Below, in pieces: positions 34,447-40,470 of a stretch of 40,470 nt of DNA (positions within the stretch are counted from its first letter, which is position 1; every line of letters starts with the position of its first letter). Under the pieces are notes generated by a model. That model made no database searches and was not told the origin of the DNA. It was given only the letters and a program-made list of their open reading frames with translations. The DNA lies in IMG/VR virus record IMGVR_UViG_3300008997_001583, positions 1 to 40,470 of that record; one strand, written 5' to 3'. A program made the translations under genes and the position numbers. The DNA comes from a virus.

Positions 34447-35392
34447 ACCCTATTGTTAAAGTTTTCACTTGTTCATCATAATCTGTCCAAAGTTCTTGAA
34501 CATTTCCCCAATGAGATTGGAATTCGGTTCGCAATTCATGTTCCAGCTGCATCTCTGGTTTTGGAATATATTCAAATCCAGTATAGTCTGTATACGGTCT
34601 TCCCTTACGGCACCAACTTACAATTTTAGGACGTGGTTTTAAATTAGGAAAATGTGGTATACACATTTCATTTTTATTATACTGCATGGCAACATCAGTA
34701 TGTTCTATATTATTAGCAAATTTAATTGTTTCCCAATCTAAAAATTGACTAATCTTTAACTCCGGTGTATATTTAAAAAACGACCCAGCACCATTTCTAT
34801 TTTTATGTCTCAAATATCGTTCTTGACATCTTAATATTTCTGTATCTATATTCCAAGATTTGGTTGCTATTTTTTTATTTCTATGTAAATCAGCTTCTCC
34901 ATATCCAATCACAGGAAAACCATCAACTAGTTCCATAGCCCATGGAAGAATACAAAATTGAGGAGTCCAAGATTGTATTAATGATCCAATATCCCATGCT
35001 TCATTTTCTAAAAATTTTCTATAATCTAAATCTAGAATAAGTGGTTCTATATTATATTCTTCACACCACTCTACAGCAAATTTCATATCATGCCAATTCC
35101 AAGAATCAGTCAACCTAATAATAACTATTTTAAAAGGCACACCCGATAATCTAAATGATTCTGCTACTATTTGTGAGTCCATACCTCCACTAAAATAGAT
35201 AGTGGGTATTTCTCCATTAGCTTCATCATATATAAGTTTTGCTGTTGCTATACATTCTTCACGCCAAGGTAATGGTTCTCTAGTTAATCTTCCATACCTT
35301 ACAAAAAATTTATCACTATCCTTTTTACGAAATGAAAATGGAATATCATTATAACCCCATACAAATGTATTTCTATAATTCACGAAAGACAT
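34403..35392 (-). CDS. PP-loop ATPase, asparagine-synthase-like (no glutaminase domain)
   Basis: A 329-aa protein with a clear ATP pyrophosphatase motif, IYFSGGMDSQIVAESF at about residues 65-80 (SGGMDS 68-73), followed by FKIVIIRLTD and the helix WHDMKFAVEWCEEY. This matches the synthetase half of asparagine synthase and related AMP-forming amide or thiolation enzymes. The N-terminal glutaminase domain with its Cys2 is absent, so ammonia or another nucleophile would be used directly. The substrate is unknown. The ATG overlaps the GNAT 3' end by 20 nt and has GGGGAG upstream. It lies between the GNAT and SET genes, suggesting a shared modification pathway. Confidence 0.8.
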   Translation of the reverse strand: MSFVNYRNTFVWGYNDIPFSFRKKDSDKFFVRYGRLTREPLPWREECIATAKLIYDEANGEIPTIYFSGGMDSQIVAESFRLSGVPFKIVIIRLTDSWNWHDMKFAVEWCEEYNIEPLILDLDYRKFLENEAWDIGSLIQSWTPQFCILPWAMELVDGFPVIGYGEADLHRNKKIATKSWNIDTEILRCQERYLRHKNRNGAGSFFKYTPELKISQFLDWETIKFANNIEHTDVAMQYNKNEMCIPHFPNLKPRPKIVSWCRKGRPYTDYTGFEYIPKPEMQLEHELRTEFQSHWGNVQELWTDYDEQVKTLTIGYEHLYENFQNKRID

Positions 35393-35822
35393 AACAATTT
35401 ACTCCCCAATCGGCCTGTTCAAATTCAGACTCTTTAGTAAATCCAGCTCGAATATATAAAGGTAGTGCTATATTATTAGGGTAACCCCACACACCATTAC
35501 CACCCAAATCTTTTGCTGTTTGTATTGTTTGTTCCAATAACAATTTGCCAAAACCTTTACGTCTATATTCTGACAAAACATAAAATGATCGGACACGATA
35601 TAGATTGTTGGGAGTTAAATATACACTGAGAGTACCACAAAGTTTATCGTTTACATAAGCACCAAAAAAAGTTATATTTAATTCATTTTCAGATAAAGTC
35701 CACTTTGCACTTTTATTTTTGTAAACCATTTTGACATATTTTTTATGTTCTCTACCAGGATGTAATAATTCCCATAATGGTAATATATCTTCAAATTCTA
35801 TTGTCCTTATTTTATAATTCAC
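35373..35822 (-). CDS. GNAT-family acetyltransferase
   Basis: A 149-aa protein starting at GTG, with NYKIRTIEFEDILPLWELLH at the N-terminus and the acetyl-CoA loop YRRKGFGKLLLEQTIQTAK at about residues 86-104. ALPLYIRAGFTKESEFE near the end is the usual GNAT C-terminal motif. The open frame extends upstream to 35918, but those codons overlap the divergent radical SAM gene. The GTG right after the late promoter gives a normal GNAT start. It would N- or O-acetylate a small molecule, sugar or protein; the substrate is unknown. It is the first gene of the leftward island operon. Confidence 0.83.
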   Translation of the reverse strand: MNYKIRTIEFEDILPLWELLHPGREHKKYVKMVYKNKSAKWTLSENELNITFFGAYVNDKLCGTLSVYLTPNNLYRVRSFYVLSEYRRKGFGKLLLEQTIQTAKDLGGNGVWGYPNNIALPLYIRAGFTKESEFEQADWGVNCYVFREL

Positions 35823-35823
35823 T

Positions 35824-35839
35824 ATATAAATATTTATAT
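35824..35839. promoter_or_regulatory. Palindromic shared late promoter for divergent genes
   Basis: The 16-bp palindrome ATATAAATATTTATAT contains TATAAATA on the plus strand (35825-35832) and on the minus strand (35831-35838). The plus gene starts at ATG 35841 and the minus gene at GTG 35822, each 8 nt beyond its own element. No Shine-Dalgarno lies between element and start on either side, so both transcripts look leaderless or nearly so. Confidence 0.65.
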
Positions 35840-35840
35840 T

Positions 35841-37010
35841 ATGAATAAAAGTTATTGTAAAAGGGCTTTCGACCATATCTATTGTGACAGCAGAGGTAGA
35901 TATAGGCTTTGTTGTCATGCTTTTCCATTTGAAGATAAACCTATATTTAATTCTACAGTAACAACTCCCTTTAAATATTATCTTTCACCAGAAATGGATG
36001 AAGTAAGAAAGAAAATGTTAAATGGTGAAGATATTCCCCAATGCGGATTGTGTACTTCCATGGAAAGTGGAAAAATGCTTCCTGAGCATCTCCGTTGGGT
36101 CCCAAAGCATCGAGCGACTAGTTGCATTATTGGTCCAAAAACTAACGAAAATATAATTAGTAATGTAGGAATATCCTTTAGAGAGTTTAATAAAATACAA
36201 ACTGAACCTAGAGATATAGAATTAAAATTAAGAATATTTGGTACTCATTGTAATCTATCTTGTTATATGTGTCACCCACAAAATTCTTCAACAAGAAGAA
36301 AAGAATTATCATTATTAAAAAATAAGTATTTTGGCTATGACGACATACCCATAAAAAAAGAACAATACGATAAAACTATAAAAGACGTTCTTGATAATAT
36401 AGACAGAGTTTCTTCAATAAAATTTACTGGAGGTGAACCATTTTTATTGCCTAGAATGTGGGATTTTTTAGATAAAATTTCCGATGAAGATGCTAGTAAA
36501 ATTGAAGTTGGTTTTGATACGAATTTAACTTCTATGGACTATACAAAATTTACTTCTGATGTAATATTAAAATTTAAAAAGGTTAATCTTGCCGTGTCTT
36601 GTGACCATTATGGTGACAAATTAGCTTGGATAAGATACCCAATGGATGTTAAAAAATTTGAATCTAATTTAAAACTTTATAGAGAGTGGATAAACTTTTT
36701 ACATTGCACAGCTTCTATATTAAATATAAATGATTATGACGAAATAATAAAATATTATAAAGATCATTTTGATTTAAAATTAAAATTTTGTTCAATTGCA
36801 TATACCCCTTCTTTCTTAGCGCCAAGAAATTCAAATAATAAAAAAGAATTAATAGAACGTTTTAAAGATAATGAAATTATATTAGCAAAAGAACTTGAAA
36901 ATGAACCTCATGAATCTGGCCTAGAAAAAATGAAACAATATATATCGGAGCTTAATAAAATTAGAAAAACAGATATCTCAAAATTATGGCCAGATTTGGA
37001 CGCTTTATGA
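35841..37010 (+). CDS. Twitch-type radical SAM protein (389 aa)
   Basis: The N-terminal about 75 residues carry a Cys-rich segment (C6, C15, C24, C25, C68, C71; YRLCCHAFPF and IPQCGLC). This resembles a SPASM/twitch auxiliary cluster placed before the core. The radical SAM core has GTHCNLSCYMCHP with C137, C141 and C144 (CxxxCxxC) and IKFTGGEPFLLP with GGEP at 197-200. Twitch/SPASM radical SAM enzymes typically modify peptides or sugars, but proteins of this form in phages are uncharacterised as far as I know. It begins 8 nt after the plus-strand late promoter and ends in an ATGA overlap with the next radical SAM gene. Confidence 0.87.
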   Translation: MNKSYCKRAFDHIYCDSRGRYRLCCHAFPFEDKPIFNSTVTTPFKYYLSPEMDEVRKKMLNGEDIPQCGLCTSMESGKMLPEHLRWVPKHRATSCIIGPKTNENIISNVGISFREFNKIQTEPRDIELKLRIFGTHCNLSCYMCHPQNSSTRRKELSLLKNKYFGYDDIPIKKEQYDKTIKDVLDNIDRVSSIKFTGGEPFLLPRMWDFLDKISDEDASKIEVGFDTNLTSMDYTKFTSDVILKFKKVNLAVSCDHYGDKLAWIRYPMDVKKFESNLKLYREWINFLHCTASILNINDYDEIIKYYKDHFDLKLKFCSIAYTPSFLAPRNSNNKKELIERFKDNEIILAKELENEPHESGLEKMKQYISELNKIRKTDISKLWPDLDAL

Positions 37011-37987
37011 ATAATGAAAAATTGTATGCTGCACTATCTAGAAATACAATAAATTTAGATATATGTGCCAAATGTACTTTGAAGTGTGGTGGTTGTGCTA
37101 GAAAACAACATGATAAACACAAAATAAAAGTGCCGGGTGATTATATGTCTATAGAATGTTTTAAAAAAATTATAGACTTTTTCGTAGGCATCTCTTTCTG
37201 TGGTCAAATATCAGATCCAATATTACACCCAAATTTACCTGAATTTTTAAAACTTACTTATGAAAAAGGAATTCGGGTCCAAGTTCACACTGCTGTTTCT
37301 CACAAACCTTTATCTTGGCATAAAAAATGTTATGAAGCAAATCCAAAGGCAAAATGGTGGTTTGGTATAGATGGTCTTCCAGAAGAAAGCCATAAGTATA
37401 GAGTTAATCAAGATGGTATAAAAGAATTTGAAAGAATGAAGTTATGTGCTGAAATGGGATTAAAAACTACATGGCAATATATAATTTTTAATTATAATGA
37501 AAATCATGTAGATGAAGCCAGACAAATGGCTACCGACATTGGTGTTTGGTTTATGGAGTTGCGATCCTCAAGATGGAATAAAGAAACTATACATTTAAAA
37601 CCAAAACAAAAAGATTCTTTTGGAGAAAGAAAAGAAATAAAAAAAATAGATCCAAAGTGCATCGAAAAACTAGAGAAAAAATCAGGAAGTTTGGATAGAA
37701 AGGGGCTGGGTCAGTCAGCAACTGGATATCTTCTTCCATGTTGTTGGAAAGATCCAGCAATTCTCAGTATTCAAGAAATTCAGGATATAAAGGAGTTATT
37801 TCAAGATCATTTAAAAATAGAAAATGTAGATACTATAGAAGAAATTATATTTTCTGATGAATGGATAAATTTTTTTAAAGTATTAATATCTGATCCAGAA
37901 AATGCTCCCGCTAGTTGCAAAAGATATTGTAGAGATAGGGTGCCTGATAACCAACAACATTTAGTAACAAATAAAATAGTTAAATGA
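37007..37987 (+). CDS. Second plus-strand radical SAM protein (326 aa)
   Basis: Numbered from the ATG at 37007, which overlaps the previous stop as ATGA, the protein has NLDICAKCTLKCGGCARKQ with C23, C27 and C30 as the CxxxCxxC site. It then has a radical SAM barrel with ISFCGQISDPILHPNLPEFL, WWFGIDGLPEESHKYR and WQYIIFNYNENHVDEA. C-terminal Cys residues (LLPCCWKDP and APASCKRYCRD) suggest a SPASM-like second cluster. The alternative ATG at 36986 would add seven residues. It is coupled to the twitch protein, so the two may act in sequence. Its stop lies 3 nt beyond that of the convergent glycosyltransferase. Confidence 0.83.
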   Translation: MNNEKLYAALSRNTINLDICAKCTLKCGGCARKQHDKHKIKVPGDYMSIECFKKIIDFFVGISFCGQISDPILHPNLPEFLKLTYEKGIRVQVHTAVSHKPLSWHKKCYEANPKAKWWFGIDGLPEESHKYRVNQDGIKEFERMKLCAEMGLKTTWQYIIFNYNENHVDEARQMATDIGVWFMELRSSRWNKETIHLKPKQKDSFGERKEIKKIDPKCIEKLEKKSGSLDRKGLGQSATGYLLPCCWKDPAILSIQEIQDIKELFQDHLKIENVDTIEEIIFSDEWINFFKVLISDPENAPASCKRYCRDRVPDNQQHLVTNKIVK

Positions 37988-38663
37988 AATATCTATAATC
38001 TTTCCAATTATGAGGTTTGTTTTCGGATCGGGTGAAGTGTACCATCTTTATATCTGGATGAAATTCTCCTCCCAAATAAACATAATCATTGCCCGTTTGT
38101 TTATTATATTTTTTAGTAATATTCGTTTGCCATTCAACACCTTCATCACACCATCTAGTAACCCAAGAATCTGGAAAGGTAATAAGTTCTAATCTTTTAT
38201 TTACAAAATCTTCTACAAAATATTGTTCGCCGTTTACTGGCCCTATTGTTGTTCCGTTTTTAATATACCAAGATTGCCAGTGTCTAGGATCCATCATAAA
38301 AGCTTTGTAGATATATTTACAATCTTTAGGATAGTATTTAAAGAACCCACCATTAATCTTATAGTCGCCTTTAAGAGCTCCACCCCACCAACTAGGCATA
38401 GCAAGAAACTGACCGTGTTCTATTGGATAGTCAAAGACTTCTTTATAATTATTCACCAAAAGCATATCAATGTCCATAACACAAACAGGTTCATCAATAT
38501 CTAGATTCATGGCCGCCATTTTATTCCATTGATACCATATGTCCTTTTGTATAGGCTCTTTTATCCAAACAATTTCATAATCTGTTAATTTACTTTCAAG
38601 ATAGGTTTCATATTCTGGACCATACTTATTACCTATTCTAACTATTATTATTTTTGTCCGCAT
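37980..38663 (-). CDS. GT-A type glycosyltransferase (227 aa)
   Basis: The protein starts MRTKIIIVRIGNKYGPEYET. VCVMDIDMLLV at about residues 60-70 supplies the DxD metal/nucleotide-sugar motif (D64-D66). SWWGGALKGDYKINGGFFKY and GPVNGEQYFVEDFV follow, as in small GT-A enzymes that transfer from UDP- or GDP-sugars. The sugar is unknown. The start is set at 38663 because the longer frame to 38744 would overlap the methyltransferase by over 100 nt. The chosen start overlaps it by 26 nt. It is the last gene of a leftward trio with the methyltransferase and the other glycosyltransferase. Confidence 0.75.
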   Translation of the reverse strand: MRTKIIIVRIGNKYGPEYETYLESKLTDYEIVWIKEPIQKDIWYQWNKMAAMNLDIDEPVCVMDIDMLLVNNYKEVFDYPIEHGQFLAMPSWWGGALKGDYKINGGFFKYYPKDCKYIYKAFMMDPRHWQSWYIKNGTTIGPVNGEQYFVEDFVNKRLELITFPDSWVTRWCDEGVEWQTNITKKYNKQTGNDYVYLGGEFHPDIKMVHFTRSENKPHNWKDYRYFI

Positions 38664-39270
38664 ATTCTTCAAAAGTTTCCAACCCAGGCAAATACTTTTT
38701 GCCAGTAAAGCAGCCTCCCAATTTTGGTATTTTATAACCAACATTCTTTTCTATATTTCTTCCCTTCTCTATAACTATAACATCACATCTATATATTGAT
38801 AGTGAGTAGATTTCATTAAACTCTTTTGCGGCTTTTAAAATAATATCTTTCTCTTTTATATCTTCACAAAGATAAACACCTTTTGGACTTAAAAGAGGTA
38901 AAATCCATTTCATCGTTTCTATTTGTTGTGATACTTTATGTCCGCCGTCGTCTATAAAAATATCAACTTTACCTATTATCGAATCTCTAAAAGAACTATC
39001 TGTAATATCACCTATAAGTATATCTATTTGACAATCTCCATTCAAAGCTCGACATTCTTCTTCTTTATCTATTCCGTAAATTTTGCTTTTAGGACCAAAA
39101 CATGATTTCCACATTTCTAAAGAACCGCCATGGTGTATACCTAATTCCATTACACGAACATTTGTATCATAAAATTTTTTAAAATGGTCGTGATAAATTT
39201 GTAATTTTTCAGCACACTTCCAAGATTTCATACCTTCATGGTTATTAAAAAAATATATAAATCTATTCAT
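38638..39270 (-). CDS. Class I SAM-dependent methyltransferase (210 aa)
   Basis: Numbered from the ATG at 39270, VRVMELGIHHGGSLEMW (38-54) is the SAM-binding motif I with a Gly-rich loop. KIYGIDKEEECR supplies the acidic strand-2 residue, and VDIFIDDGGHKVSQQIE is a metal/catalytic-like motif seen in the sugar O-methyltransferase (MycE / 'cephalosporin hydroxylase') family. A sugar or polyketide-sugar O-methyltransferase role is therefore plausible. It overlaps the upstream glycosyltransferase stop by 8 nt and lies between two glycosyltransferases, which supports glycan methylation. An ATG six codons upstream is less likely. Confidence 0.8.
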   Translation of the reverse strand: MNRFIYFFNNHEGMKSWKCAEKLQIYHDHFKKFYDTNVRVMELGIHHGGSLEMWKSCFGPKSKIYGIDKEEECRALNGDCQIDILIGDITDSSFRDSIIGKVDIFIDDGGHKVSQQIETMKWILPLLSPKGVYLCEDIKEKDIILKAAKEFNEIYSLSIYRCDVIVIEKGRNIEKNVGYKIPKLGGCFTGKKYLPGLETFEEYADKNNNS

Positions 39271-40129
39271 CAGGCCAATACATATCAAAACGTTTATTAA
39301 TCATGTGGTATAATTTAACATCGGGATCTAATTCTTCATCTACATCTAAAACTCTAGCGTGCCAATAATAATCTAAAAGAGTAATAGGTACATTATTTTC
39401 AACAACTCTATATCCAAAAACAGTTTCATTATCGAAACCAAAGTTCTGTCTTATATCTATAGGATACATACTGTATTCATCATCTTGGAGTTCTTTCATG
39501 TACTCCATTAAATTTTCAAAGTCATCAAAATAATGTAAGTTTGCTATTGAATTTGTTGTACCACCCATGATTGCTGTATTCCATGCTTTAACATCCAAAG
39601 TTTCGTATTCTCTATAGGTTAACATAGCATGAGCATTCCAATATTTGGAAATAGGATTTCTATTATCATGTGTTTCCATTCTACCAATCATCAAATTGAA
39701 ACGAGCATCCTCCTTTGAATCTGCTAGACAAACAGAATCTTCCACGTTCCATACATCAAAAAAATCTTTAGTGGTATTTGGTATTACATCAAAATCCAAA
39801 TACAACACCTTCTCATACTTCTTTGCTGTTTCTACAAACAACCAAATCTTATAAAAATTAAGAATGTCATAGTGTGACATTGTTGGTTGAAGTTTATGTA
39901 ACCAATCATAAAACTCTCTATACTCTTTATCATCACGAAACAGAATATAATCTGCTCCGATAGCTTTAGCATATTCTATCTGAGCAGCTTCTAATTTTTC
40001 AGCATACTTCTTTAATTGTAATCTAGTTCTTTCACTTTTATTAATAGTATCCCATGCATAAGGTTTCTGTTCATCAATCTCATTAGGAGGAATATCTATA
40101 TAAAGACTATATATTAATTTCTTTTTCAT
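39263..40129 (-). CDS. GT-A / GT8-like glycosyltransferase (288 aa)
   Basis: The protein starts MKKKLIYSLYIDIPPNEIDE. YDILNFYKIWLFVETAKKYE precedes VLYLDFDVIPN at about residues 108-118, a DxD motif (D112-D114) in the GT8-like context of 'K...e....vlylD.Dvi'. Further C-terminal, LTYREYETLDVKAWNTAIMG, FGFDNETVFGY and a final Tyr/His-rich strand fit a nucleotide-sugar transferase. The acceptor is unknown. It overlaps the upstream ORF by 23 nt and starts the glycan trio. Confidence 0.75.
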   Translation of the reverse strand: MKKKLIYSLYIDIPPNEIDEQKPYAWDTINKSERTRLQLKKYAEKLEAAQIEYAKAIGADYILFRDDKEYREFYDWLHKLQPTMSHYDILNFYKIWLFVETAKKYEKVLYLDFDVIPNTTKDFFDVWNVEDSVCLADSKEDARFNLMIGRMETHDNRNPISKYWNAHAMLTYREYETLDVKAWNTAIMGGTTNSIANLHYFDDFENLMEYMKELQDDEYSMYPIDIRQNFGFDNETVFGYRVVENNVPITLLDYYWHARVLDVDEELDPDVKLYHMINKRFDMYWPDE

Positions 40130-40470
40130 TTAATTTATTTTCAAAATATTTTTTCCAATAACCAACATCTTCTATATACTTTTCATAATCTATATTCATC
40201 GGTTCAAAATTACTATGAGGTGTATCGACACTAAAAAATTTATTCAAATAAGTTTCATTTAAATCTTCATATTGTAAAATAGTATGTACTTGTTCTTCCA
40301 AAATGGTGTTTATAAAGCCTGTCAACCTTTTATAATTATCAATAAAATCTATCACCGAAACATCATTAACTATTATTTTAAAATCATCAGGAATAATAAT
40401 TTCTTTACCCGTGTAGTTGAGAAATGTATTTGTTTGATTCGCATAACAAGAACTTATAAACATATCCCAA
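40107..40470 (-). CDS. C-terminal part of an unrecognised protein (5' end outside window)
   Basis: The frame is open through the right edge, with ATG at 40461-40463 preceded in frame by Asp and Trp codons, so the visible 118 residues may be only the C-terminal end. The sequence includes DFKIIVNDVSVIDFIDNYKR and VHTILQYEDLNETYLNKFF. The LQYEDL stretch is weakly reminiscent of sulfotransferase C-termini, which would suit a glycan locus, but this is not enough to name it. Its stop overlaps the start of the downstream glycosyltransferase. Confidence 0.5.
   Translation of the reverse strand, partial: WDMFISSCYANQTNTFLNYTGKEIIIPDDFKIIVNDVSVIDFIDNYKRLTGFINTILEEQVHTILQYEDLNETYLNKFFSVDTPHSNFEPMNIDYEKYIEDVGYWKKYFENKLNEKEINI

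Noticed and set aside
35823-35918. N-terminal extension of the GNAT protein
   Set aside because: It would run antisense through the divergent radical SAM start and the shared promoter; the GTG after the promoter gives a normal GNAT start.

Overview
This window is part of a T4-like marine myovirus genome, AT-rich by eye. The diagnosis rests on a contiguous T4-order neck, packaging and tail block on the minus strand: gp13, gp14, gp15, gp16, gp17 (large terminase), gp18 (sheath), gp19 (tube), and the N-terminal part of gp20 (portal), which runs off the left edge. It is supported by exact copies of the T4-type late promoter TATAAATA in gene junctions. The style of the genes (repeat-rich fibres, W/Y 'carbohydrate-binding-like' modules, radical SAM genes) resembles uncultured marine cyanophage and pelagiphage relatives. 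A Shemin-type ALA synthase would suit an alphaproteobacterial host, but that is inference.

Layout. (1) 1-8.3 kb: the structural core gp20 to gp13, interrupted by one plus-strand zinc-finger/HNH-like gene between gp17 and gp18. (2) 8.3-14.6 kb: a 1880-aa repetitive fibre and two small structural proteins. (3) 14.6-17.5 kb: a compact tetrapyrrole cassette, transcribed leftwards. Its order is heme oxygenase, 97-aa membrane protein, 38-aa membrane peptide, ferredoxin-dependent bilin reductase (PcyX-like), 5-aminolevulinate synthase. (4) 17.5-31.5 kb: four large fibre or adhesin genes sharing an N-terminal module. Three carry RCC1-type beta-propeller repeats, and one of those also has a plastocyanin-like cupredoxin domain. 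Four small structural proteins accompany them. (5) 31.6-40.5 kb: a modification island on both strands with three radical SAM proteins (one with a B12-binding-like N-terminus), a SET-domain protein, a PP-loop asparagine-synthase-like protein, a GNAT acetyltransferase, two glycosyltransferases, a methyltransferase and a 50-aa plus-strand ORF.

How it may work together. The cassette encodes entry and exit steps of a heme-to-bilin route. AlaS would raise 5-ALA, the host would convert it to heme, heme oxygenase would open heme to biliverdin, and the PcyX-like enzyme would reduce biliverdin to a bilin (phycoerythrobilin if it behaves as described PcyX). Viral PcyX with heme oxygenase, and viral AlaS in three-gene loci, have been reported from marine metagenomes as far as I recall. 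The two embedded small membrane proteins, the location inside the late structural region and the late promoter inside the pcyX 3' end are the parts most likely to be new. The right-hand island probably decorates a glycan or a protein (virion, fibre or host surface); its substrate cannot be read from the sequence. No tRNA, CRISPR array or transposon was seen. No gene-free stretch longer than about 150 bases remains once the short ORFs are counted.
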